Shown piece after piece: positions 44,641 to 55,770 of a stretch of 64,000 nt of DNA. The stretch is taken from positions 1 to 64,000 of the forward strand of contig NW_025408699.1 in NCBI RefSeq assembly GCF_020360975.1. Direction: 5' to 3'. The position numbers and the translations under genes are program-made. The notes beneath the pieces were generated by a model. That model saw nothing but the letters and a program-made list of their open reading frames with translations, did not search any database and had not been told where the DNA came from. The stretch is from Hirsutella rhossiliensis. Taxonomy: Eukaryota > Ascomycota > Sordariomycetes > Hypocreales > Ophiocordycipitaceae. How positions within the stretch are numbered: the stretch's first letter is position 1; every line of letters starts with the position of its first letter.

Positions 44641-47470
44641 GGGATGGCTCCGGACAGACAGGTTCAGACAGACATATTGCAGGGATTATCGCGCTAAGCA
44701 TGGGTTAAAAGCCATCGCGCCTTGACTACAACCTGAACGGGAATAATCGTTCATCGCCCCTTGCTAGGGTGCGCGTCGCAATAAGAATCGCGTTGTTCAG
44801 GTTCAATGGAGATCCAGCATCTCGTCCGACGCGAACGCGAACGCGATGGAGATCCAGTACCGCGACAGCCTCCCCGATGATGTCCGCTCCGGCTTCGACA
44901 AAGCTGTAGAAGCCCTACCGCAAGAGCATCTCCGCGCTCCTGTTACCGGTGACGAAGTGAACAGCCCCGAGGAAGCCCTTCACTGGTTCCAAAACTATGC
45001 ATTCACCCAGGGTTTCGCTCTGGTCACTGCCAGCAAGGTACGCGACCGCCTGCGAGTGAATTGTATCCATCACGGTAGAGGTACCCGAAATACTCGAAAG
45101 CTGCCGGACATCGTCACAGAGGGAGGGGACCGAAAGAAGGAGCTTACGTACACCAAGGCCAAGGAGTGTCCTTATAGTCTTTATGTCTCCTACAAAACTA
45201 TCCGGAGCGGCCGCGGAGGATAGAAGAGCGAAAAGGCTGGGTGGTCGGTTTCACTTACGCGTACCATACGCATCCGCCACTTCAAAATCCCTTCCACTAC
45301 GCCTGCCATAGATCCCGTATCCCAGAGCGGGCTGCGGCAGTCGATCTGGCCCTCGCGCATCGGACTGCCGGCCTGTCAGCAACTGAATCAACCCGGATTC
45401 TCGACCAACACGGCTTAGGCAACTGTCTTTCTGCAAAGGAGTTCTACAACCTGAGCCGGTCTGAAGGAGACGCAGCAGTCAAGAAGCGCTTGACGTCTTG
45501 CTCACTTGTTTGGAGTTCGAGGACTTCCGTGTTCGTTGCTTCTTCAAATACCTTCTTGACGACCAAGGACGACGGACAGCGCGAGTACTCGAGCACCTGT
45601 TCTTCTGTTCTTCCGAGCAGATCCGCCTGGGTAGAAGATTCGTCAGCGGATTCCTCATGCAAACCGATGCGACGTTCAACACCAATTGCCTCCACCTGCC
45701 TTTATCTGTCATAGTGGGAATCACAAACACAGGCAAGACATTTCCTCTGGCTTTCGCCTTTATAACATCTGAATCAGCTGAAGCCTTCGAATTTGTGAAT
45801 GCTCAATTGGCAGAACTGGTCTGGTACGATTGCCCACCACCTCAAGTCGTTCTCGGGGATCAAACCAAAGGGCTCGCTGCCGCGATGGCGGCGTCCCAAG
45901 CGAGCTGATCCTCAGGGTGAAGATGGGCAAATATTGCAGCTCTGTGAATGGCATGCCGCAGAGAACTTCAAGAAGCGATTGTTAGACTCGGGCAAATATA
46001 CGAAGGAACGAAGGGAAGAGCTACTTCGGTTTGTTTGGGATTACATACAAGCTCCCGATGAGGCGCGACTTGAAGAACGGCGAGGCGAGCTGCTCGCAGA
46101 AATTCGGGAGCCGGAACGCCTTTATCTCAAGAATAATTGGCAACCGAAAGAGCGCCAATTTGTCCGAGCACACACACGACAGTACCCGAACCTCGGATGT
46201 AACAGCACGCAGAGGAACGAAAGCTACCATGTCGTGGTCAAACAGTCTCTGAACAGGCAGCTTCCCCCTGCAGGCATCCTGTCAAAAACTGGCCGAAAGC
46301 TTGAAGAAATTAACTCAAAAAATCACTGAAGACGAGGATCGGAGCAGGGCTGACGTCCCAAGGCTGTTGGACCGAGCTGCTTTCCGCCTTCTTATCGGGA
46401 AGGTTCCACACTACGTTCTAAGCAAGCTAGCTCCGGAGTGGGAGGCAGCAAAAAGCTCTAAGATGGAGGCAAAACACTGAGCTCGAGAAGGAGCGGTAAG
46501 GTATTGGGCCTTCTCAACGAACCTGGATGTCCCTTCGCGTGTGAGTTCCCACTCAGATACGGCCTGCCCTGTCGACACTGGCTGTACGAGGCTGTTGTCA
46601 GGTCCTGGCCTGTCCCACTCAATGTCCCACTCAATGTCCTTCATCCACGCCGGTTACTCGACGGACCTGCGGTGGTACGCAGCTGGACCATGTCTTATGC
46701 AAAGCAGCCAGCTCCCGAGGTCACAAAAAATCCAGGGGATCGTTACCAAGATGGCGGTAGGAACATGGTTCTTCAATCGGGATTGGAGGTCGTTCAAGTA
46801 CAGGGAGCCTCGGCGGACAGCAGGCAGAGGAGTTCTCGAGACTCTTTCGCCTACAGAATGACCGTCTAATAGCAGATTTCCAGGCGCAGGTACAGTCAAG
46901 AGCCCTCCTGCCTCCGGAATTGCCGGAAGCACTGCATTCGCCTGGCTTGAAGAGGTTCAAATCGCACGGTAGCACGAAAAGGCGATCCATGACCGGCCGT
47001 GAGGCCGCAGAGCATACTGCCGCTCGAGCGGACCGAGCCACTTCGGATTTGCTGAAGGGAGTTGATCAGCTTCCTGACCCTTCCTCGACCCCGTCCTCTC
47101 CTTTAGCAACTTCGCCACAGCTTCTTCGGGAAACGAGACGTAGTCGAACACGGAGCACGAAGGATATAGAGAAGGCGACGACTGCTACTGGGAAGTCTCC
47201 AGATAGAGCGGGAAAGGCCCGAAAGGGTGAGGAACCCGATATGCCTAAGCCGCGGTGCAAGAAGCGGAAGGCTTCCAAGGAGGATGAAACGCAGTTGGAA
47301 CTGCAACAGCGGCCTACCCAGGATTGTATACTAGTGGATTTCCCTTCAGACTGAAAAATGGCACTTGTGCCCGTTCAGGTTGTAGTCAAGGCGCGATGGC
47401 TTTTAACCCATGCTTAGCGCGATAATCCCTGCAATATGTCTGTCGGAACCTGTCTGTCCGGAGCCATCCC
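44641..47470 (+). mobile_element. MULE with 101-bp terminal inverted repeats
   Basis: TIRs at 44641-44741 and 47370-47470 match over about 101 bp with one mismatch noted (outer sequence GGGATGGCTCCGGACAGACA). Between them is a MULE/FAR1 transposase. I found no 9-bp target duplication: the flanks differ, so the insertion is old or its surroundings were rearranged. The left end is only 17 bp from the duplication of the hAT-like element. Confidence 0.88.
44846..47354 (+). pseudogene. MULE transposase of the TIR element, frameshifted
   Basis: N-terminal part 44846-45223 (MEIQYRDSLPDDVRS...ECPYSLYVSY) resembles a FAR1-type DNA-binding domain. After a frame change near 45222 comes GWVVGFTYAYHTHPP, then a change near 45500. 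The catalytic MULE domain follows at about 45640-46250: QTDATFNTN with the first Asp, VVLGDQTKGL with the second, LCEWHAAENFKKRL, and CNSTQRNESYH where the acidic third residue may lie. A SWIM zinc finger (CEFPLRYGLPCRHW) is at about 46545-46585. A basic Ser/Thr-rich tail ends at 47354. Frame changes near 45895, 46270 and 46480 also occur. Six breaks mean an inactive copy unless they are sequence errors. Confidence 0.83.
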
Positions 47471-47629
47471 GTGCATTAACGACTCTGTTCCAATCTCGTC
47501 TTGCTACAGATTATCAATAACCCTACGTGTGTCGCTCAATATGCATCTTATGTGACGTCTTTGTATCTACACTCGCTTCAGACTCGTTGACCCATCCAAG
47601 TGAATTGGAAACGGCAAGAGGAGCAGATA
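47471..47629. other. no gene seen
   Basis: Short spacer between the MULE and the 3' end of the membrane-protein gene on the other strand. Nothing recognised. Confidence 0.5.
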
Positions 47630-50600
47630 TCAACCTCCTATGACTCTTGATTCCTTGGCTGCTAGACTTACTTTGCGGGTGTGACCCCGCAAATCAAGAG
47701 GCCGTGCATCGTGGCCAAGGAGACCGTCATCGACTGAAAGTTCTGCTGCTGCTCCGCAGTCAAGATGTGACGTTCTGCGACCACTTCGATTGGCAGTTCT
47801 CAATTCGGAACTCCGAGGTGAATTTCTTCCGCGCCTGAGCCGGCTGATTAGCAAGAACAGCGCGGTACTGCAAAGCAGACTAGCACCAACGGTGCCCGTG
47901 ATGATGCCGATAGATGTCACCTCTCTCTCGGACCTTGACCTCCTGCTTCAGTAGAATCAAACGCGTCGTGGCTCTGAACCAAACTAGTGCTCGTGGGAAG
48001 AGCGCCGTAAGTCGTTACTCGGCCGGATTTGACGTTGTCTCGGACGTCAATCTTCGGATTGATGAGAGCAGTGAGGTTATTGACGGCATCCTCCTCGTGG
48101 TGATAAACTCGCGAGCTAGGCATCCACAAGTCTATCTGGAGCTTGTCTACCAAATTTTCAGGGTAATGTACTTTGGCCACAGTGGTGATGTAGCCCCAGG
48201 AGTCTCTTGTATCATAGGGCTCCAACGCGTACACTGGAAGTGTGTCAGAGGAAACGTGCTGGTAGCGGCCAGAGCTCGGGGTAAAAGTTGGAGAATAACT
48301 GAAGCAGCGCTTAGGTTCTTCGAAATAAAAGTATAGTTTAAAGGGGATAGAAACCCTATTTGGATCGGAACAGTTTCCGGCGGAGGCGTTTGATAGCGGC
48401 CGCTGGGCGAGATTCTATCAGATGGGTTTGTGGGGAGAGGCTTGGAAAAGAAAGCTTTTGCAGCCTCAAGCGAAGCCGAGGTTGGTCTCGGCGATGTTTT
48501 GAGACCGATTGAGGGTACAACTTCTTGGCTCGCGAACAAGATGGTGGTAACATCTATAGGGACTCCGTTAAAGGCTTGACTGGTGCGCATGGTAAATGAT
48601 TCAGTCGTTCGCTCGACGGACGGACTTGCGTCGACGGAGCTTTGAATCAAAGCTCGGACATCCGTTGTTGAGTGTAACGAGGCTACTGTGAGCTTTGCTG
48701 CAGGGCTATCTGGAGGCAAGAAGTTCTCAGGAGTAACAGCTTGATGAGACTTGATGACCGGCGGCTGCATCCCAGGAGAACCTCCGTCTCCTGCATTGGA
48801 TTGTGTAATAACCCAAGTCGGCTCAGTGATTAATGTAGTGGGAGGCGGAGGATCAGGAACCACGAGTTCTGTACTGGCCACTTGGAATGTTTGTGTCGAA
48901 GGGGGTCCGGTCAAGACGAAAGCCGAGGACCCTGAACTCAAATTCGGAGTAACAGAGGGCCGAGTCGAATCCATTGGATTTGAATACGTTGAGATGCTAA
49001 TATCAAGTATCTCCAGATGCGTCGGTTCGAAAACCGGATAAGGCTGCGATGTTCCAAACTTGTCGAAACCTCCCCCAGGCGAGGGCTTCTGATTCGAGAG
49101 ACTCAGGCTGGTATGCCGGTGTATGGCTCCTTTGCTTGTTGAAAATTGCCGTGCGGAATCTGATAAGGGGTGCTTCAAATCCGAGAAGCTAACCTTCGAC
49201 CAAGGTCTGCTGCGAGGGGGCGCGAGAGGGTCCAAGTTGCTATCATCACTAGGGCTACCATGAGTTGGTAAGGATTCTGCAAAAGAACTAGTTGTGGTGG
49301 ATCTTAGCCGGGGCGTTGCATTGCCCGCTTCGATAGGTCTACCGCTTGAGAGCACTGGAATCAAGCTTGAAACTATCGACGAGAAAATTGGCTCTCCTTT
49401 AAGGGCGTCGATATAGATTTGTACGGTTGGGGGTCGGCGGTACCGAAAGCAGAAGACAGGCCCAAAGGCGTTGTTTGCATTGCAATATTGGAGTTGAGGC
49501 GTTCCTTCGATGATGTTGGAGAATAGGAGACGTGAAGTATGGAAGCCGGCCTTAGAATGTCTGATTGCCATGATATATTGGGATCCAAGTGCAGCACGGA
49601 TGATATTGATCTTGTGAACCACTCCCGGGTCGATTCTGTTGTAGCGGAACGACTAATCGTGAAAGCTGTGGGCATCTTCCTGCTTGCTGAAAGCTGTGGC
49701 TGGGTCATGGGCGTTTCCAGGGTGTTTGTCGACACATTTCGTGTGTCAGCTAGAATCACTTTGCTTACAGTGGCGGGAATAGTAAACTTTTCCGAAAATG
49801 ACGGGGCGCTTGATTGGACCAAAGACATTTGCTCATGATGTGACACATCCATCCTACCTGTCCAGGTGAAAATTTGGGCTTTGGGGCTGGCGGAACTCGG
49901 GACGATGATCGTTCTCGAACCGGAAGCAGTCCAGGGCTCTGGAGGTCTCAATGAGTTGAGCTTTTCAGCTGCTGTTGATGCTGCCAAGCCTGCTGTTGAA
50001 TCGACCTGGTTTCCCGTCTCCGAGGTCTCGAATGCAAAGGTGGACGGTATAACCCGGGCGTTTGAAGGGTTGGGCTGACATAACCCTTGTTACTACACCT
50101 TCTTGGCTTTTGACTCGGACAGCCTGAGCGAAAAATAATGCTAGGAGTATCGAACCTTGTAAAGCTAGTAAGAGTTGTAAACCGGCCTGGTGGATTCAGC
50201 TCTTGGCTCGGTGTATCCAGCTTCCTGGTTCTAGCAGGCTGTAGAGTCGATCTGCTCGCGCCCTGGACATCCCCGCCAAACGAGCTCCACGCCTGTGAAG
50301 CTGCTCCTGAGGTGTCATTTGCAGTCCGGACTATCGAAATTGGAATCTCAGAGACGGAGGGGGAATATATTGGTCTGCCAGCCGCGGGCTGCGCAGATAC
50401 AGAGAAGCTCCAGCCAGTATTGCTCATTGAGAAGCCGATGGCGATATTGAACTCACTCTCTCGAAGGGCGGACGACTCGACACCCCAGCGCCCATGGCAT
50501 GCGAGCCAGGCGGATAACGCCTTTCTCGGCCTGAACTGCGGGCTTGAGGTTGCGGCAGTGGGCGTTGGGCACTGACAAACTCCGCCAAAGCAAGTGCCAA

Positions 50601-50661
50601 GACCATAGCGGGGCCATCTCAGAATGAACGGTGTCAGTATCCCGAGGGTGCAGCGACACAC
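47630..50661 (-). pseudogene. Ser/Thr/Pro-rich secreted membrane protein gene, decayed or multi-exon
   Basis: A possible signal peptide, MVLALALAEFVSAQ, begins at 50606. A long Ser/Thr/Pro-rich region follows in three frames (49948-50600, 49373-49987, 48147-49622), typical of heavily O-glycosylated fungal surface proteins. Near the C-terminus is a globular part with YALEPYDTRDSWGYIT (about 48180-48235). It is followed by one transmembrane segment, IGIITGTVGASLLCSTALFL (about 47840-47905), and a short cytoplasmic tail to 47630. The order resembles wall-stress sensor-like or mucin-like proteins. The shift before the membrane segment lies in a GA run (gagagagg). Frame changes may be introns, errors or decay; I could not place splice sites with confidence. 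Confidence 0.5.
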
Positions 50662-50794
50662 AATGCGAGCAAAGAAGCGTCACACAACCAGTAGCCTGGT
50701 GAAAGCCAGATGCAAGCAGCACACAACACTTATTAATAACCGTGACTAAGTTGACCACATCGCAAGGGGACGGAGTCAGGAAGGGATGGGCGGT

Positions 50795-51157
50795 TCAAGG
50801 CCGGGACAAAAGTAGCAGGCAAACCATTTGCTTCTGAAATGCCTTCATGTCGGGTTCGCTAGAGACGGAGGAAATGCCTGCTATGGTGTTACATACATAC
50901 AGGGGTTCAGGTACAGCGTCCGCCTTCGAAAGTATAAACTTGTCCCAGATTTGGGTCAATAGACGGTGCATATTATCCACATCGAAGTATCGCGCTACTG
51001 TTTTCTTAACAGTAGCTCGTTCGTACATAGGAGATACATACTTGTCGACGATTAAAAATGATGGCCATTGCGGCCATTTTTCTCTGTCTCGCAACACAGC
51101 AGCCCAAACACGCTGAAAATAGCGTACATGGCTCCCGACTGCCAACGTCCCTAGCAT
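50795..51157 (-). CDS. hypothetical protein, unknown
   Basis: 120 codons with a non-repetitive, globular-looking composition (RVWAAVLRDREKWPQWPSFL, YFDVDNMHRLLTQIWDKF). I do not recognise the family. It may be the remnant of a longer gene on the minus strand, since no clear promoter or partner is seen. Some relation to the surface-protein gene just to its left cannot be excluded. Confidence 0.3.
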   Translation of the reverse strand: MLGTLAVGSHVRYFQRVWAAVLRDREKWPQWPSFLIVDKYVSPMYERATVKKTVARYFDVDNMHRLLTQIWDKFILSKADAVPEPLYVCNTIAGISSVSSEPDMKAFQKQMVCLLLLSRP

Positions 51158-51510
51158 GAACAGATCCTGTCTACATATGATCCTCTAAGGACTTTGGAAT
51201 GCGGAGATTGCCAAAAGTGTCTCATGGTTCCAAATAGGCGGCAGTGTACCGGTACCTAGTGCATCCGATTCGCACCACTCATGCCGGCCAGAAAGTCTGG
51301 TCCGTTCTACTAGGTAACCTCGGACGCCGCGGTCTGGGCGCATGCACTTGAAGCTGCTCTACATAGACTCACTCTTTCATCACTTTCAAAGGTACATTGT
51401 GATCCAGGTATCGCGTCGTCCGGGCTTTACTGTACATATTGCTCAACACGTGAGGTTAGCGCGAATGCACCAGTTGGGTTTGGTTGTGGTACCTGCCGCA
51501 TCAAACCAAA
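51158..51510. other. no gene seen
   Basis: Intergenic sequence with no ORF of recognisable family and no repeat match elsewhere in the window. Confidence 0.4.
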
Positions 51511-51615
51511 CCTTGCCGCGTCGAACCTTGCCACGCTAAACCTTGCCACGCTAAACCTTGCCGCTCTAAACCTTGCCGCTCTAAACCTTGCCGCTCTAAA
51601 CCTTGCCGCTCTAAA
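51511..51615. repeat. 15-bp minisatellite, seven units
   Basis: The unit CCTTGCCGCTCTAAA is repeated seven times in perfect 15-bp register (starts at 51511, 51526, 51541, 51556, 51571, 51586, 51601). The first three units vary (CGTCGAA, ACGCTAAA). A further degenerate unit precedes it. Because 15 is divisible by three, the minus strand reads as a five-residue repeat (FRAAR). Confidence 0.95.
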
Positions 51616-52402
51616 CCTCGTCAATCTTTACTCGGCAGCTTTTAACCTCGCCGGTTCATACCTATTACTTCCTGTTGGGGACAGAATTGCCTACACAGCA
51701 AGGACAGTACGACGTATACGCTTGAAGGCCAGTGACTTATTGTGACCGCTTCGATTCGGTGCTGGTTGGATACTGCCCTTCGTAACCTGCCACCAGAGGC
51801 GGCCAAGAATACAACTGTGCTCTTTCGATGGCTTCGCATAAACCTGCAACATATATGGTAGAACTGCATGGTGGCCGGCCCGATACAAACCGGAGCGTGA
51901 TACGGCTATACTTTGCACTCAGTACTACATGTTGATCTTGAAATAGCTCCCTCCTCCCATGGTTCTGTGAGGCGCACAAGCACAACGAAACAGAGAGTGA
52001 AGAACGGAGCCAGTGATTCAATTGTTGATCTCTAAAGAACCTCCGACAGGAGCTTGTGGTTTCCCTTGTTCCTTTATGCCCGACCACTGTAGAGACAGCC
52101 TCTGCCAGCGCATCGCAGCCCCCACTTCACTTTCGCTCCGTGGTTCCAATTAGAGTTCCCACGTTCACAAGGGAATAACCTTACGTAGCCAGAGGATATC
52201 TGCACAATTTGGTGTTCTCTTCCAAAGATTGCCATTGGAGCCTGAATGATCAGTGCCCCAGTTTTTTAGGCGTGCGACAGGTTCCCGCACGTACGGTCGC
52301 TATTGAGTGACTTAATGATCGTAAAAATGACTACAGTACAGTCCCAGGATGATGAGCTGATAGAATATACGCGAAGCACATATTCTTCAGCTCTGTCTTG
52401 TC
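51616..52402. other. no gene seen
   Basis: AT-richer intergenic DNA. Short frames on both strands show no family resemblance. Confidence 0.4.
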
Positions 52403-52560
52403 TTTTGTCAGACAGCAGTGTCCACACCTCGCACGTGACAGCGGTTGATCTTTGTGGCATTAGTCAATTGATGAGAATTATCTAAAGAACAAGAAGCGAC
52501 TGATGCCACAAAGATCAACCGCTGTCGCGTGCGAGGTGTGGACACTACTGTCCGACAAAA
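52403..52560. repeat. 63-bp inverted repeat forming a long hairpin
   Basis: Arms 52403-52465 and 52498-52560 are reverse complements with about three or four mismatches, separated by 32 bp. The arms contain TCCACACCTCGCAC and GCGGTTGATCTTTGTGGCAT. It could be a foldback/MITE element or a locus making hairpin RNA. No second copy is seen in the window. Confidence 0.9.
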
Positions 52561-52721
52561 CCCTCACAATTATACCCAGCTGTACCGACATTGCATAACT
52601 GTGGGGTAACTATGGTATAGCGAATGAACAAGCAGCGGCAAGATCGGAACGCTCATTCACTGTGCTGCCTAACAGGCAGCAAGCAGTTCGTAATGCCATA
52701 TTAGTGATGGATTCGAACCTT

Positions 52722-52842
52722 CTAGGTGACGTCGTCATCTATGCTGCCTGGGTGGCAACATCGCCACTCAGCCCAAAATCACAAGTATAAGAAGCCAATT
52801 TTTCACCATCACTTAGATAGAGAATCAAGAGTCTTTCGTTGC
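52722..52842 (+). repeat. hairpin-bearing repeat, copy 1 (promoter-like or LTR-like)
   Basis: Contains GCCTGGGTGGC AACATC GCCACTCAGCC (stem-loop) followed by AAGTATAAGAAGCC, CACCATCACTTAGATAGA and AATCAAGAGTCTTTC. The same order of motifs occurs at 56787-56935. A shorter match (AGAATCAAGAGTCTTCC) is at 55829-55845. The TATA-like motif followed by a conserved stretch suggests a solo-LTR or a duplicated promoter. Confidence 0.5.
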
Positions 52843-53177
52843 CCGATTCACAGGGGATCTCCTTCCCGATCGTTGCTCAGTCATCCATACTGTCCGTGCC
52901 TCTTGTTGTGTGACAAGCCCTGCAAGCAGCGTAAATGGTGCATAGCCGTCGTGTGGTGAGAAGTCATACCTTCGAAGAAGAGCAGGATTCATGTTACTGC
53001 GTATGTACCATTGGCTTATTCTGGCTGTGTTGCCTGGAATGCCCGGACCACTTGCTTAAATCACCTGTGTTGAAAAACGCAGATCTTAGCAGGCAGTATG
53101 TACTACGGCATTAGGTAGTGAGCACAGCCGACATATAGACAAGATCATGGCGACCTTGAGCAGCAAATGGCTACTTA
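52843..53177. other. no gene seen
   Basis: Intergenic. No recognised coding or repeat feature. Confidence 0.4.
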
Positions 53178-53552
53178 ATGTTGCAGAGCAAGGTTTTAAA
53201 GACCGCTATCCATGAAAAGACGGCGGCGAAAGCTCTGAAATCTAGACGGTCTACAATATCGGGAATGAATCCGGCATCGAAGCGAGACAGAACATGGGAC
53301 AATTTTTCAAGGGCGACGTCACGTATTATGAAGAGATGCCACCAAATAAGCCGTCGATATGATGCTGACGTCTACATACTTGTGCGACGAAAACTTAAAA
53401 CCTATGACTATAATTCTACGAACGATTCGTCTTTCCCAGCTACTATTGACCTCGTGGGTGGACCTGTTCGCAGACAAGTCCCAACGCTGATTGCCGATTC
53501 AGGAGAAGCTATATCCGCCTGCGGTGAGGAGAACGCCTTCGGATTTCAATAG
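53178..53552 (+). CDS. MADS-like hypothetical ORF
   Basis: 124 codons. Residues 38-75 (RTWDNFSRATSRIMKRCHQI then SRRYDADVYILVRRKLKTYDY) resemble the second half of a MADS box, where a basic helix leads into a CDADVxLI-type strand, and then a YxST turn. This is a weak resemblance seen by eye. A start at the internal Met-Asn-Pro (codon 31) may be more natural. The C-terminal 40 residues after VGGP look unrelated, so the ORF may be a truncated relic. Confidence 0.35.
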   Translation: MLQSKVLKTAIHEKTAAKALKSRRSTISGMNPASKRDRTWDNFSRATSRIMKRCHQISRRYDADVYILVRRKLKTYDYNSTNDSSFPATIDLVGGPVRRQVPTLIADSGEAISACGEENAFGFQ

Positions 53553-54497
53553 GTCTGGCGATGGCAAAAAAGACGGCAGTGCTCCTCCAAGAGTCACAGG
53601 AGCCAAGTCAGACTGTCAAAGCGAAGAGGTTGCCTCAGAAAGGACAAACACTAGTATGCTTTAGTAGCTTATGAGAGCTTCCACCATTGATAAACATGAG
53701 AGATCAAACACTTTGATAATTCGGCCGTAGCGTAGGTATGCCATTTTTCACCCAAGAGCGATAACCACCCATTGAGCGGGCTCTGGGTAGCGGACAGTAG
53801 TGTAAGTCGCTTTGGCCACTTGAAGCCCTATAGTCGGGGTAGAGCTTGGAGAGTCGTTTCTTCTACCTTGTCAAACTTACGCCCTAAGAGATAGGTAGAG
53901 TCGTTGAGTAAAGCTTGTTGACTCTACTGAGGCGGAAGAAATGCGTTGAAGTTTGGAAGTCAGCAACTCCGTACATGAGCACCAACATCGTTTCATGGGC
54001 AAATTTTGCCCTCGTCTCCTCTCGAAGTTGACTTACGCGAGCGAGTCATATCGACATATTCTTCAGGGACAGAACGCGCCTTGCAAGTTGTACTGTTACC
54101 TACATGACTTCAACAGAACACCATTTTGGTTCACTCTGTTCCAGTGTCCGCATGAAGGTAGAATGATCCTTCCTCAACCTCGCAGGCTATGTCGAATCGT
54201 ACGAGTTTCGGGTACACAGCTTTCCTCGCCGCGGCTCGTGCCAGGGCGCCCAACGACGGACTATTCTAAAGGTGACGTTTATGGGGTATGTGGTCCGGTG
54301 ATCTTACCTGGGCGAGCTGCTTCCCGGCGCGCACTGAGACTGGGTGCTTGCTCCTACTCTGCTGCAGCTTTGCGATGCAACTCAACTCGGGGCAGGAGAA
54401 GCGATGCTCGTGGAGGAAGAGGAGGGCTGGTGACCAGACCAGTGAGAGGGAAGAGAGTGTGGAGAGTGGAAAGGGACAAGGGGCTGTTGGCATTGCC
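53553..54497. other. no supported gene
   Basis: One open frame from a non-ATG start (53953) crosses this stretch but shows low-complexity, GC-biased translation at its end and no family resemblance. Nothing else stands out. Confidence 0.35.
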
Positions 54498-54550
54498 GGC
54501 TTGTCCCCGGCTTGTCCCAGCTTGTCCCAGCTTGTCCCCAGCTTGTCCCT
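54498..54550. repeat. short CTTGTCCCAG-type tandem repeat
   Basis: GGCTTGTCCCC, GGCTTGTCCC, AGCTTGTCCC, AGCTTGTCCCC and AGCTTGTCCC follow each other. The units are 10-11 bp and vary by one C. Confidence 0.85.
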
Positions 54551-54691
54551 TACCGCCCACGACTCTCAAGGTGGGTGGAAGGGCTGCGCCTTGGGAAGGA
54601 GGCACTGATACGTCACAGTGATGACTTCGGCAAAGCTGGCCCCGTCTTCCTCTTCTCGTTACTCAATAGCTGAGGGCATGGGGGGCTCAGA

Positions 54692-55767
54692 TTGTCTATA
54701 AATGGGTCACGGATTCCCCATTCCCCGGATTCCTCACCATCTAACACTTTTCTTCCATATCTTTGTTTCCTACGTGACCACTGTGAAGATGGACCGGATA
54801 ACTCTGAAGAAGACATACCGCTGGCCCTCTCCGAGTCAAGGTCACTCATCCCACCATTCTGCAGTCACGTGGAACTTCCCGTCCTCGACCCCGTCTCCTC
54901 GCCGTCCAGTTCAAGGAGCTGCAACTCTGGCTCCAGCAGCAAATCAGGAAGCACAAGTGAACCCATTCAGACCATCTCGGAGCCTGATGAAACCCCGACG
55001 TCAAGTTTGGCGTTCCGTTGTCAATTCGACGGGCCCAGAGACATTGATGCAGGGGACAACCTCATGCCTCGCGCAATCCCCAGCACCTACCATAGGCCCA
55101 ACAATGGACGCCAACCGTCTTCAGTCTCTTTCCTCAGAGTGCGAAAGGGTCGTCAGTGAGCAAACTAAGACACATCAGCGTAGCGTTTTGGCAAATCAAG
55201 GTATTATGAGTTCTCTCGCAGACAACCTGCACTTGCAGTTCTTACAGTATTTTGCAGAGAACGTAATGATCGAGCCTGAGTGCCCATCACACGTGCAGCA
55301 GGTGCTTCCGAAGCGATCACAGTTTGTAAAAGTCCGAGGTAACCAAGCCGCGCCGAAGCAGGCGTAAGAGGAAGTCTGCGCCACGCGCTGCTGCTTCTGT
55401 TTCGTATCGTGTTCAAAAGAAGCGCATTGCGACTTGCACCACTCAGGAATACGACTTTTTACGCTTGGGGGAGGTACGAAAGGCATGGAACGGATCCATC
55501 GAATATAAGGTCATTTGGAAGCCAACCTGGGCGTCTACTGACGATCTCCGGGGCAAACGGGCCTTGGAAGAGGCCGAAGAGCTCGTCGTGGATGAGTTCG
55601 GTCAGGTAGTGTGGGAAAGGAGATGGGAAGATCGGGCCATTTCGGCATGGATACCAAGTCCGAATAGAATATGTCACACAGGGTACATCAGCCTCCAACA
55701 GACTGAAACCCTGACTCGCACAGTAGTCACCAGCTTAACAGTCACAGAACCTTCCATCAGGTTCTAG
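54692..55767 (+). pseudogene. chromodomain-like protein relic
   Basis: The 3' half (about 55365-55767) is open and reads a basic stretch RKRKSAPRAAAS followed by QEYDFLRLGEVRKAWNG and EYKVIWKPTWASTDDLRG. This is the shape of a chromodomain: an initial Y/E strand, a central YxVxWK strand and a W plus acidic helix start. A helix rich in E (RALEEAEELVVDEFG) follows. The 5' half (54692-55370) encodes Ser/Pro-rich, disordered sequence in two overlapping frames, so a frame change or intron separates it. Chromodomains bind methylated histone tails or are part of some retroelement integrases. Which applies here is unknown. Confidence 0.45.
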
Positions 55768-55770
55768 TTT

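Noticed and set aside
44632..47480. 9-bp target duplication of the MULE
   Set aside because: Flanks compared in several registers did not match.
51511..51615. CRISPR-like array
   Set aside because: Units follow each other with no spacers, and the setting is eukaryotic.
51427..51624. Pentapeptide-repeat protein
   Set aside because: The repeat is a 15-bp minisatellite. The units do not follow the A(D/N)LXX pattern of pentapeptide-repeat proteins.
53953..54621. 222-codon frame from a TTG start
   Set aside because: No ATG, no family resemblance, and the last third is a translated minisatellite.
54702..55367. Separate 221-codon gene overlapping the chromodomain-like ORF
   Set aside because: Ser/Pro-rich frame without recognised domain that overlaps another frame of similar composition; treated as the 5' part of one decayed gene.
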